From Arachnia rubra (GTDB lineage: Bacteria; Actinomycetota; Actinomycetes; Propionibacteriales; Propionibacteriaceae), in contig NZ_AP024463.1 of NCBI RefSeq assembly GCF_019973735.1, forward strand, positions 310,001 to 374,000: a DNA stretch of 64,000 nt, read 5' to 3'. The notes below the pieces were generated by a model, which saw only the letters and a program-made list of their open reading frames with translations, did no database searches and was not told where the DNA came from. Shown here one piece after another: positions 52,734 through 61,352 of the stretch. The first letter of the stretch is position 1; each line of letters opens with the position of its first letter. The position numbers were made by a program, and so were the translations under genes.

Positions 52734-53497
52734 AGTACAGATTTTACCTCACATGTTCGAATAAACTCAGGTTTTTCACCACTGTCCACGAAACGCCGGG
52801 CACTCCATTACGGTGCTCTCCCCGGTTTTGGCGTCGACAAGGTCCGTGTCCTTGCCATCGGTGCACACCTGCACCTGCACCATCCGGGCCCCATCCACAT
52901 CCACCGGCTCCGCAGCACCCTTGATATGGGTTGTAAAAACCCCCTTCTGCACCCAGCCTTTGCTGCGGTACTCGTCAATGTCCTTCAGATCCAGATCCTG
53001 CGTCTGCCCCGTAGTGATATCCGCCAACGGCTGAACCGAGGTTTCAGGATTGGTCCTGATCTCGTCCAGGAGGTGGAAATATTCGATGATCCGGTCGGCG
53101 GCTTCCTGCTGCTCCGGGCTGAACGTCTCCGACGGCTGCGGCGACGCACTAGAAGACGGAGACAGGCTAGGAGATGGGGACGTCGTCGACGGCGCCACCA
53201 TCGTTGTCTTCCCCCACGGCGAAGGACTCTTCGGAGCAGAAGACCCATCACCACCACACCCTGACACCACAACCACCGCCACCACAGCGGCAGCAATCCG
53301 CATACCCGAGCGAACCATCACTCACACCTCCATTGGTGCACCACAACCCCCAGGACAGGAGGATGGAACTGATCCTAGATAACACAGCCCCTCTTCGGGG
53401 AGGAATCCCAGAAATTCCCGCGCAGGACCGAGGATGGTGCTTCAGGAGGGGGCTTCCGTCTGGCTGCGGGACTCTCTGAAGCCCCGAAGCGGCCTGC

Positions 53498-53526
53498 TTG
53501 ACTGTTCAACGAACCAGAGTAAGAAT
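53498..53526 (+). promoter_or_regulatory. Promoter of the Old Yellow Enzyme gene
   Basis: -35 TTGACT (53498-53503), exact 17-bp spacer, -10 AAGAAT (53521-53526). The ATG at 53533 is 7 nt after the -10 and no ribosome site is seen, so transcription may start at the ATG (leaderless). Confidence 0.6.
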
Positions 53527-53532
53527 GTTTAC

Positions 53533-54600
53533 ATGGAACTTTATTCCTCCTTCGACTTCGGACCGTACCAGCTGCGCAACCGGCTCGTCATGGCGCCCAT
53601 GACCCGGCTCCGCGCCGGTGTGGAAGGTGTCCCTGGTGACCTGGTCGCTGAGTACTACGCGCAGCGTGCCTCGATGGGTCTGATCGTCACGGAGGGGGTC
53701 TTTCCCGACCTGGCGGCGCGCACCTGGCTTGGGCAGCCGGGCATAGAGACCCCCGAGCAGATTGCTGGCTGGCGGAAGATAGCCGACGTCGTACACGATC
53801 GGGGCGGCACCATCGTCATGCAGATCATGCACGCGGGCAGGCTCAGCCACCCGACGATCAACGGCACCGGCCGGGTGGTCTCGGCCAGCGCGACGACCGC
53901 CCCCGGATACACCCACAACACCGCCGGCCGCGTCGACTACATCCAGGCCGAGCCCCTGACCGAACCGGAGATCGAGCAGATCATCGCCTCCTGGGTGCGG
54001 GCGTCACGCCACGCCATCGACGCAGGGATGGACGGCGTCCAGATCCACGGCGCCAACGGCTACCTCATCCACCAGTTCCTCTCAACCAACACCAATCTGC
54101 GCACCGACGCCTGGGGTGGTAGCCCTGAGGCCCGGGCACGTCTGGCGATCGAGGTGACGCGGGCCGTCGTGGCTGAGATCGGCGGGGAGCGCACCTCGAT
54201 CCGCCTGTCGCCGCAGCACAACATCCAGGGCATTGAGGAGACCGACGTCTCCGACGTCGACGCCACCTACCACCACCTGGCCAGGGAACTTGAGCCACTG
54301 GGGCTGGGCTTCGTCGACATCCTCCACGCCGACCCGGCCTCCGGTCTGGTCCAGGGCCTGCGACGCGCCATCGGTGCGCCCCTCGTGGTGAACCAGGGGT
54401 TCGTGACCATGACCACGCGGGACAGTGCCGCCGCCTACATTTCTGAGGGCGTGGCCGATGCGGTGGCGGTCGGCCGGCCGGCGCTGGCCAATCCGGACCT
54501 GGTGGAGCGTTGGCGCACCGGCGCACCGGAGAACGCCCCGGTCCAGGAGACGTTCTACGGCAGCGGTCCCGAGGGTTACACCGACTATCCGTTCCTCTGA
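53533..54600 (+). CDS. Old Yellow Enzyme-family NADH:flavin oxidoreductase
   Basis: 355 aa from ATG 53533. FMN-dependent TIM barrel that reduces electrophilic alkenes and xenobiotics. Family motifs: LRNRLVMAPMTRLRA at the start, IVMQIMHAGRLSHP, the substrate-binding H-G-A-N-G-Y-L (VQIHGANGYLIHQFL), TNLRTDAWGGSPEARARL, and the FMN phosphate site DAVAVGRPALANPDLVERW. Length is normal. Monocistronic and apparently leaderless. Confidence 0.93.
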   Translation: MELYSSFDFGPYQLRNRLVMAPMTRLRAGVEGVPGDLVAEYYAQRASMGLIVTEGVFPDLAARTWLGQPGIETPEQIAGWRKIADVVHDRGGTIVMQIMHAGRLSHPTINGTGRVVSASATTAPGYTHNTAGRVDYIQAEPLTEPEIEQIIASWVRASRHAIDAGMDGVQIHGANGYLIHQFLSTNTNLRTDAWGGSPEARARLAIEVTRAVVAEIGGERTSIRLSPQHNIQGIEETDVSDVDATYHHLARELEPLGLGFVDILHADPASGLVQGLRRAIGAPLVVNQGFVTMTTRDSAAAYISEGVADAVAVGRPALANPDLVERWRTGAPENAPVQETFYGSGPEGYTDYPFL

Positions 54601-54728
54601 CCGCACCTGCCCAGTCTCACCAGCTCCGATCAGCCCTGTCAGCAATTTGACACGGACCGGTGCTCTCAGCGGCCAAGACATCAGTGGGCTGGTTGCAATG
54701 CAACACCGTATTACGGAATCCCTCCAAA

Positions 54729-54763
54729 CCTCCGGTTGCCGCAATCTATGCGGTAACCGGAGG
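54729..54763. terminator. Bidirectional hairpin
   Basis: CCTCCGGTTGCCGCA / TGCGGTAACCGGAGG form a 15-bp stem with one mismatch and a 5-nt loop, between the convergent OYE gene and the gene ending at 54885. Confidence 0.75.
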
Positions 54764-54884
54764 CTTCATCACGGGAGGTAGGCCCATTAATTTATCCTAG
54801 TTTTCTCCTCGGAATGAACTCTGCTTTGCTTGTTCTTCCGCGTATTCATGGAATTCCTCTTGCCTTGCCGCAGCCTCCGATCAA

Positions 54885-56564
54885 TCATCGGTCGACGGAT
54901 GGGTCTTCGCCGGCTGCTATCTGACCGACGTCCTCGACGAATTCTGGGTTGTTCCAGTAGGCGGAGTGACCGCCGGAGCCGGATGAGATGTGAGTCATAC
55001 CATCTATCTTGTCGGGTTCGGGCCCGAATTCCGAATCAAGCCACATCCTGGTAACAAGATCCCCGGTGTTTCTGGATACATACATGTGGTCTTTAGGAAC
55101 GTTGAAGTCATGAACACTGTCACCATGGGCTCCTGGTGAGCCGTATAGGGTCGCAGCATCAACGACGCCTGTCTTTGATGATGTCAATGCCGTGCCCGTA
55201 ACCAGGGAGCCGTAGGAATGGCCGGCGGTGGTCAAATTTGGGTCGGTGCCCTGCGACTGATGCCAGCTATGAATCCCCTCATGGAAGCTGTTCAACGCCG
55301 GGGCAGCCTCATCAGCTCTATTCGCGTTCATATACTCCCATTGGTGACCCTTGTAAGCATCGCTAATCTCTCCAACCTTGGGAGGCGCATCATAGCCAAG
55401 CCACGCCACAGCAGCCGTATTGTCGGCCCCTGCAGCGTTACGCGCTGCTTTCGCATGACCCAACAGGTCAGATAAGCCGCCTTCCTCTGCTCGCGCTGTT
55501 GTGCCAATCCCGGGGACCAAAGTCGTGACGTTCTCCGCTGTATCGACATCACCAACAGAGATGGCGGCCCGGACATCTCCGTCGCCGGATGCATCTAGGT
55601 AGAGCAGATTGTATGGAGATTTCGGAATATTATCACTGAGCAGGGGATCCCCGTTGGGATATATCAGTTCCTTGATCTTCTCCAAATCCTCTACCTTCAA
55701 CCGAGCTTTGTCCACCTTCTGCTGTGCTGCTTCATATTCAAGACTATTCATGTCCCATTTATCGCGTGCCGCTTCGGCGGCCGCGAGCTCTTTTGCCGCC
55801 TTGGTCCTCTCTGTTTGAAGACGTATCTCATTCGCCTTACCGCGCGCGTCCATGGAGATGCCATCCAGGTTGCCGATAGCCTCTGGATGCTCAGCAATGA
55901 TCTTATTCTTCTCATCCTCGGTGAGAGAGTTCCACCAGGCACTCACCTCCGTGGCCGACCAACCCTCTTGCGGCAGATCCGGCAGCCCCTGCGACTCACT
56001 CGCCGACGTCTCATCGCACTGGTAGGTGCCGTCGTAGACAGCCTTCAATCGGTCGCGGTAAGCCTCATCAACCTCGACGGCGCGATTAATGGCACCTGTG
56101 ACCATGCCATCCAGTTCCGAGGATTTCGTGGACCTAGTGCTATTCTCTGCATCATCCGACTGCTTTAGTGCCTTGTCTGTATTCTCATTCCCAGTCCGTC
56201 CCGAATCAAATCGGTCATAATCTACAGTGCCGTCGGTGCTAATGGTGAGATAGGGGTATTGCTCTGTGAAGGATGTGCATTCCTGTACTTTGGTTTGTAC
56301 ATCCCATACGCCATTAGAGGCTTCTGAGGTGGCCATCATTAGCTCGGAGACATCATTAACCAGTGTGTCGAGATCTTTATTCAATGAGCCCAACGTGGTC
56401 AGCATCGCATCCACCGCAGTCCCTGTCGACTGAACCCGGCTCTTCGCGCCGGAGGCCTCCTGCGCCTCGGTCATCAATGTGCTGCGCGCGGTGGATAGGT
56501 TCTCGCTCGTGGTGTTGAGATTCGCCGGATCCCAATCTTGGATATCAGCCCATCCGATAGCCAT
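54885..56564 (-). CDS. WXG-like N-terminus plus DUF1023-type alpha/beta hydrolase
   Basis: 559 aa from ATG 56564 (GGAGGA 6-7 nt upstream), overlapping the stop of the gene before it. The first ~330 residues are helical with long coiled-coil stretches, e.g. TKAAKELAAAEAARDKWDMN, typical of ESX-type secreted proteins. The C-terminal ~220 residues form an alpha/beta hydrolase with nucleophile elbow TTAGHSYGSLVTG, a following VDAATLYGSPGA, and a late His in SSGSGGHSAYW. There is no signal peptide. It is likely exported together with the small partner upstream. Confidence 0.82.
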   Translation of the reverse strand: MAIGWADIQDWDPANLNTTSENLSTARSTLMTEAQEASGAKSRVQSTGTAVDAMLTTLGSLNKDLDTLVNDVSELMMATSEASNGVWDVQTKVQECTSFTEQYPYLTISTDGTVDYDRFDSGRTGNENTDKALKQSDDAENSTRSTKSSELDGMVTGAINRAVEVDEAYRDRLKAVYDGTYQCDETSASESQGLPDLPQEGWSATEVSAWWNSLTEDEKNKIIAEHPEAIGNLDGISMDARGKANEIRLQTERTKAAKELAAAEAARDKWDMNSLEYEAAQQKVDKARLKVEDLEKIKELIYPNGDPLLSDNIPKSPYNLLYLDASGDGDVRAAISVGDVDTAENVTTLVPGIGTTARAEEGGLSDLLGHAKAARNAAGADNTAAVAWLGYDAPPKVGEISDAYKGHQWEYMNANRADEAAPALNSFHEGIHSWHQSQGTDPNLTTAGHSYGSLVTGTALTSSKTGVVDAATLYGSPGAHGDSVHDFNVPKDHMYVSRNTGDLVTRMWLDSEFGPEPDKIDGMTHISSGSGGHSAYWNNPEFVEDVGQIAAGEDPSVDR

Positions 56565-56941
56565 CAGTTGTCCTCCATTCTGCTCTGCCAATCCCCGTAA
56601 GTACCTGTGCTTGTGGTCCCAGAATCATCCGACTGGGGAGGCGGCGTCCCCGCGGAACGCAGTGACGCCTCGACGTCAGCTTCATTCTGACCATACGAAT
56701 TCGCAGCGGACTGCACGTCATCGCTGAGGTCCTGATATTTGTCCTTCACGGAGGTCCGCCGATTATCAACCTCGCTGGCCGTGGGCCCAATCCAGGAATT
56801 AGCCGACTCCGATCCCGGCATTGCCGATGGAGCATCGGCCATCGCCGTCACCAGATCGACGCCTCCAACATCACTGGCCACATCGCCAATATCCGAGGAC
56901 AGCGCCTCCAGGTCGCCTGTCACGATATTTACATCACTCAC
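56564..56941 (-). CDS. Small WXG100-like partner protein
   Basis: 125 aa from GTG 56941 (GGAGGA 5 nt before). It is helical with a central NSWIGPTASEVDNRR turn that resembles the W-x-G hinge of ESX proteins, and a C-terminal disordered tail. TGATG overlap with the hydrolase gene suggests the two are co-translated and may be co-secreted. Confidence 0.7.
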   Translation of the reverse strand: MSDVNIVTGDLEALSSDIGDVASDVGGVDLVTAMADAPSAMPGSESANSWIGPTASEVDNRRTSVKDKYQDLSDDVQSAANSYGQNEADVEASLRSAGTPPPQSDDSGTTSTGTYGDWQSRMEDN

Positions 56942-57273
56942 AACGATCCTCCAAACCTGTTCACCCGAGCGGGGGCAGCCCACCGCCAGAAGTTTGCTAC
57001 TGCGAACTCAATTGGTTTGCTAATGCTAACCCCCTTGGCTGGGTGAAACAAACCCCCTAGCCAGAAGCCAGAAATGTCTCGCGGCTCTGCCCGGTCGTGT
57101 GCGACCTGCGCAGAATCTGCCGGTGCCGCTGGCCCTGGGAACCAGGATCAATGCCGGGCTGCCATCACTGGTGATGTGGTGGATCTCGACGTCAGGCCGG
57201 GACGTAACGGCCTCCAAAGTCTCCCTCTCGGTGAGGGGGCAAAGGTTGCGGACCCTTGGGAATGCCGGACAGG
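56942..57273. other. Intergenic region, no clear gene
   Basis: A minus-strand frame at 57026-57328 could be read from a TTG but overlaps the PQQ-like gene and has no good start. Nothing else was recognised. Confidence 0.4.
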
Positions 57274-58602
57274 TCAGGATGTCCCCAGGGTCAAGGTGGT
57301 GCGCTGGACGCAGTCCTTGCCGGAACAAGAACCGGAGGTGATCTCGATGATCTCGACGGGATCTGTGCGGGGTGTCAGCGGCTGATCTGGATCTTGGGTG
57401 CCCGGCAGCCAGGAGACGGGGGTGCCGGTCGGCGTGGCTTTGGTCGTCGGTGTTCTGAGTAGCCGGATGCTGCCGGTGGGTGTGAGCTGGTTTTTAACCG
57501 CCAGGCCGGTGATGTTTGTCCGGGCATCTGATCCGAGGTCCACGAGCTCGCGTGGTGTCTTCTGCCACTGCTGGACGTCTTTGGGGTTGATCGTGGTGCT
57601 GGCCGCGTCTATGAATCTTTCAGCCCACCCATAGGGGGTTACGCGATAGATGCGATCCACGGTGCTGCGGGATTGGCCGGTCGCGGGGTCAGCCAGGGTC
57701 AGCGTCACCGTGGCACAGGTCTCTTGGCAATAGGAGTTGTCGTTGCGTGGTGACAGGACAACGCTGTCGGCGGTGGAGCTGACGAGCCAGCCGGTGGCCG
57801 GCCAGCTGCTGGGCGGTGCCTCTGGGGCATCCAGGGAATAAGAGGAGATGGTTCCTCCATCGAGATAATAGGAGGAGATGGTTCCTTCATCGAGGTGTGA
57901 GAAAGGTGAGGTCTCCACGATGAGGGCATTATTCGTGAGGGCCTGGGCCAGGACATTGTGGTCAGTCTGCATGGTGCGCACCACCTCGCCGCTCTCGGCG
58001 GAAAGTACCACGATGGTCTGGGACTTCTTACCTATCGTTGCGTCGGAGTTATCCCATGGTGGAGAACCAACGGATGGTTCTTCCTCCCATACCGGGGCCA
58101 GGCGTAGCGCCATATACCGTCCATCGGGACTCGTCGAGATGTCGGCTCTTCTTGTGAGCTCCCTTTCATATTCTGTTCTTTTGTATTCCCTTCCGGGCTT
58201 GATGAGACGATACCAGCGCACCGAGCCATTGTCCGGATCCAGACTGACGACTGCGTTCTCCAACCAGAATTTCCGAATATCCGAATAGTTATCTCTCTTT
58301 CTGTTTCCCGTAAATATCACAGGGCCCGACGAGGTGGAAGTGATGTCGTTCTGGATCCAGAGCTCTGGAACCTGCCAGGTCACGCCAGGAGCTCCGGCCT
58401 CAGGGGATCCGATAACGCCCGCGTCCTGGGCGGCACCGGCATCGGCGATATGACCGAGGTCAACTGAGATATCGTCATGACTTGTGGACCGGTTACTCAG
58501 GGGCCAGATGCCATGTACCACCAGCGCCAGGGCAATGACGACTCCCAGGATCAGGAACCACGTGCGCCGGGAGATTGTGCCTGCAATGCTCTGAAGTTTC
58601 AC
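57274..58602 (-). CDS. Membrane-anchored PQQ-propeller-like protein
   Basis: 442 aa from GTG 58602, with GATGAGG upstream. One TM anchor near residues 14-34, then an extracytoplasmic region with propeller-like segments such as AVVSLDPDNGSVRWYRL and IVVLSAESGEVVRTMQ. A short internal tandem duplication gives GTISSYYLD followed by GTISSYSLD. It lies 7 nt after the gene at 58610, whose product shares the fold. Function unknown. Confidence 0.75.
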   Translation of the reverse strand: MKLQSIAGTISRRTWFLILGVVIALALVVHGIWPLSNRSTSHDDISVDLGHIADAGAAQDAGVIGSPEAGAPGVTWQVPELWIQNDITSTSSGPVIFTGNRKRDNYSDIRKFWLENAVVSLDPDNGSVRWYRLIKPGREYKRTEYERELTRRADISTSPDGRYMALRLAPVWEEEPSVGSPPWDNSDATIGKKSQTIVVLSAESGEVVRTMQTDHNVLAQALTNNALIVETSPFSHLDEGTISSYYLDGGTISSYSLDAPEAPPSSWPATGWLVSSTADSVVLSPRNDNSYCQETCATVTLTLADPATGQSRSTVDRIYRVTPYGWAERFIDAASTTINPKDVQQWQKTPRELVDLGSDARTNITGLAVKNQLTPTGSIRLLRTPTTKATPTGTPVSWLPGTQDPDQPLTPRTDPVEIIEITSGSCSGKDCVQRTTLTLGTS

Positions 58603-58609
58603 AATGGCC

Positions 58610-60700
58610 TCATCTCACGCCGTAGACATGGGTGCTGTAGTGGTAATAATCATCGCTAAAAGGTTTCGGATTTATCGCCACGATCACCGCGCCGGGCGTT
58701 GCCAGGAACCGGAAGCTGCTAGCGAGCGTACTCTGGTAGTGCAGGCCGCTGACACGTTCTTCGAAAGACCCGCTGCCGACTGATGCCCAAGGAAGTGGTA
58801 TGGAAGCTTCTGGAGAGCCGTCCCCGGGCTTGAGGACGATAGCCCCCTCTGCTTCGCCGGCCTCGTTGAGGTTCGTTCGGTAGCCGACCTCGGCTCCGGC
58901 TAGTGAGGTGGATTGGGCGGCGGAGTGGACGGTGCCGGTGGTGGTGTCCAGGATTGATCCTACCCAGGGGCCGCGCCCTCGATCGTATTCCGCGGAGGGA
59001 GGATATGTGACGAGCTGGCCGGAGGACATGGATGCGATGTAGTTGATGCCTCTAGCCTGGCCCAACGGGATACGCTTGACCCCCTCTGAGGTTCTTTTGG
59101 CTGCGATCTCATCAATGCTAACGGCCTCAACCTCTCGGCTGCCTTGGAATTTATCGGCGGGAGAACCATCAGCTATGACGCCCGCCCAGCCATCTATCAG
59201 GAGCCAGCGATAGCATTCATCCGCAGACTCATTATGTTCAGCGCACGGATTTACATTCTCCAATGTGGTGACTTGCGTCGGGTCAGTGTCTGGCACGAGT
59301 TCAAAATTTACGGCATACCGGTTGTAGCGAGCCTCTCGGATGAAGGTGGAGTGGCCGGCTGTTCCGGTGAAACCTGTGTTGTGTCTCTCTGGTTTTTTAT
59401 CTGCGTTGTAGTCCTCATTCTCATGAGGGGGAAATGACCATAGGATTGATCCATCGGTTAATGAAATGGCAGTGTCACCCACTAGGGCGGCGGAATCTGT
59501 CAGCTGGAGCGAGCATTTCAGGTCGCAGAGTCTTTCTGCTGTGACGTGGCCTGTCATCGTGTCCAGGATGATGGTGAGGGTCCAGTTGCCGGAAGCTGCG
59601 ATGATGAAGGCGATGTGCTTGCGGTCTGGGCTGGTTACCAGATAGGGCTCAGATAACGCCTTATTACCCTTTTGGGGTTCGGAGATATTCAGGTAGGTGG
59701 TGTGGTCGCGGTGATAGCTCCACAGCGTGGTGCCGTCCTCGGGGTTGAGGGCTTCCAGGCCGTCCTTGGTGAGAATGATGGGGCCACGAGCACCGGCGGC
59801 GATGTCGAGGGGGTGGGGTTTGAATTCCCGGCTCCAGGCCGCTGCGGTGCCCACCGTCGCGGGCATGGCTGGTAGGGCATCGTCGGATACCGGGGTGGCA
59901 AGCTGCTGGGTGACTGGCGGCTGGGCTAGCAGTGCCGGCGGTATCAGCGCCAGGCCCGGCACCATGAGCGCTGGGAGCAGCAGAGCAGTCACAGCCACGC
60001 CCCAGTGACGCTGCGGGATCGGTCCCTGGCCCAGGGTGATCCTCGTCGCAAACCGGGACATCCGGGCCAGCAGCGGCCTTGGGTCGTATCCCGGCTCTTC
60101 TTCAGGAGAATCGATCAGGAGGCAGCAACTAATGACGAAGCAGAGCACCGCCGTCAAAGCGGCTGCGATGTACAGGGACTGATCCGCATTCACCCCGTAG
60201 GTCTGGTAGATGCGCCACCAGTTCCAGACCAGCATCCCTGCGCTCGTCAGCGTGACGGCGACGCAGATCATCGTCAGCAGATCCCTGACGAACCGGGCAA
60301 TCCGGCCTGCGATGACAGCGTAGAGGCTGCTGAGCCCAGCGGCCAGCATCAGGACCGCAGGTATGAACAGCCACCACAACAACTGCTCCATCTGGGCGGC
60401 GACTTTCCAGGGCCACCCCTCGGGGATCAGCTTGCGCCACTCCGGGAGCAATGTGGGAAATGGACCCATGAAGAAGGAGGACGCGATCCAGAGACACAGG
60501 GCGCCCAGGACAAACCCCGCGCGCAGGGCATGCAGGAAGGTAGTGCGGAAAGACTGAGGACGTTGAGTCTTGTCAGTCTCGTTGCGCGTCTCCTGAGCAT
60601 CCTCATCAGCAGACGTGACCGCTGCCGCCGTCGGCTCATCGTCGACCAGGTCTGGCACGTCGTCGTGGTCGGAGGGTTTAGGCGAGTTGGGCTCCCTCAT
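58610..60700 (-). CDS. Membrane protein with PQQ-propeller-like external domain
   Basis: 696 aa from ATG 60700. An acidic cytoplasmic N-terminus (~50 residues) is followed by five or six TM helices to about residue 265. A large extracytoplasmic domain follows, with repeats of the type LEALNPEDGTTLWSYH and AISLTDGSILWSFP, as in PQQ-like beta-propellers. It forms an operon with its shorter relative downstream and neighbours the WXG/hydrolase pair. Perhaps a surface sensor or scaffold. Confidence 0.75.
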   Translation of the reverse strand: MREPNSPKPSDHDDVPDLVDDEPTAAAVTSADEDAQETRNETDKTQRPQSFRTTFLHALRAGFVLGALCLWIASSFFMGPFPTLLPEWRKLIPEGWPWKVAAQMEQLLWWLFIPAVLMLAAGLSSLYAVIAGRIARFVRDLLTMICVAVTLTSAGMLVWNWWRIYQTYGVNADQSLYIAAALTAVLCFVISCCLLIDSPEEEPGYDPRPLLARMSRFATRITLGQGPIPQRHWGVAVTALLLPALMVPGLALIPPALLAQPPVTQQLATPVSDDALPAMPATVGTAAAWSREFKPHPLDIAAGARGPIILTKDGLEALNPEDGTTLWSYHRDHTTYLNISEPQKGNKALSEPYLVTSPDRKHIAFIIAASGNWTLTIILDTMTGHVTAERLCDLKCSLQLTDSAALVGDTAISLTDGSILWSFPPHENEDYNADKKPERHNTGFTGTAGHSTFIREARYNRYAVNFELVPDTDPTQVTTLENVNPCAEHNESADECYRWLLIDGWAGVIADGSPADKFQGSREVEAVSIDEIAAKRTSEGVKRIPLGQARGINYIASMSSGQLVTYPPSAEYDRGRGPWVGSILDTTTGTVHSAAQSTSLAGAEVGYRTNLNEAGEAEGAIVLKPGDGSPEASIPLPWASVGSGSFEERVSGLHYQSTLASSFRFLATPGAVIVAINPKPFSDDYYHYSTHVYGVR

Positions 60701-60786
60701 GGCACCAACCTAACTCCGGGGTGGGTCACGATCTCCGCTTCAGTGCAACGGGACGTAACGTCCTGCTGTGAGGGCGCTACTTGCCC

Positions 60787-61176
60787 TCAGCGCACGGGGA
60801 ACATGGGGTTGCCGTTCACGGCTTGAGTGGTGGGGACCTCCTCCTGCATGACATCCCAGTGCTCCACGATCTTGCCATCCGCCAGCCGGAAGATGTCGAC
60901 GGCGATCATGTCCTTGCCGTTCCAGTTCGTGTAACGGCCATGCACCATGACGTAGTCGCCGGACTCCATCGCGAGGCCCGGTTCGTAGGACGGGGTGGGG
61001 GCGTCGCTAGTAATGAAGCCGCGCAGCACGTCCAGGCCGTTGGGCATGGTCGGGTTGTGTTGGATCATGTCCTGGCCCCAGTAGCTCTCAGCGACAGCCA
61101 GGTCGCGGCGGTTGAAGACGGCGTCGAGATAGTCCAGGACCGCGTCCCTGTTGCTTTGACCGGTGGCTTTACTCAT
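60787..61176 (-). CDS. SnoaL-like (NTF2-fold) protein
   Basis: 129 aa from ATG 61176, with GAGGGGAAAACC upstream. The pattern VLDYLDAVFNRRDLAVAESYW, then DMIQHNPTMPNGLDVLRGF, and FRLADGKIVEHWDVMQ is typical of the SnoaL-like polyketide-cyclase family, whose members are often enzymes of unknown substrate. Appears monocistronic. Confidence 0.85.
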   Translation of the reverse strand: MSKATGQSNRDAVLDYLDAVFNRRDLAVAESYWGQDMIQHNPTMPNGLDVLRGFITSDAPTPSYEPGLAMESGDYVMVHGRYTNWNGKDMIAVDIFRLADGKIVEHWDVMQEEVPTTQAVNGNPMFPVR

Positions 61177-61283
61177 GGTTTTCCCCTCGTAGCGGTTTCG
61201 CGTCACGGACGACTATCGCACCCTAACCGCGTGCTCACCGGGGTCTGGGGATTGCCACCCCGACCGCGCGTCGGCATGAGAAA

Positions 61284-61325
61284 GCCGGCCGGTATTCAGC
61301 GGGTGTGTGGCTGAGCCCGGCCGGC
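61284..61325 (-). terminator. Terminator of the gene at 61353
   Basis: Perfect 9-bp GC stem GCCGGCCGG / CCGGCCGGC with a 24-nt loop, about 28 nt beyond the stop on the minus strand. Confidence 0.55.
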
Positions 61326-61352
61326 GCTATTTCTCTATTCTTACTGGCGCTT

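Larger units (their letters stand above)
51540..52788 (-). mobile_element. IS3-family insertion sequence, ~1249 bp
   Basis: Imperfect inverted ends TGGACACTACTGAAAAA and TGGACAGTGGTGAAAAA (right end read on the minus strand). The usual 3-bp duplication is absent (TTG versus CGA), so the insertion has rearranged or an end is ambiguous by 1-2 bp. Confidence 0.88.
51414..53318 (-). pseudogene. Ser/Pro-rich lipoprotein gene, split by IS3-type element
   Basis: The N-part (52789-53318, ATG 53318, GGAGG 8 nt upstream) has a lipoprotein signal (VVAVVVVSGC), a Ser/Pro/Thr linker and a folded domain up to TVMECPAF, where the IS begins. The C-part beyond the IS (51414-51510) reads PRYLLWDMQVVKPATVWLIG, then DATNEIVGGC and a stop. 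That fits the end of the same small actinobacterial lipoprotein family. The joint is not clean: an in-frame stop lies in the left flank, so bases were lost or changed. Confidence 0.8.

Noticed and set aside
57026..57328. Minus-strand 100-codon frame after the PQQ-like gene
   Set aside because: Only a TTG start, overlaps the upstream gene and has no recognisable domain. A frameshifted tail is possible but unproven.
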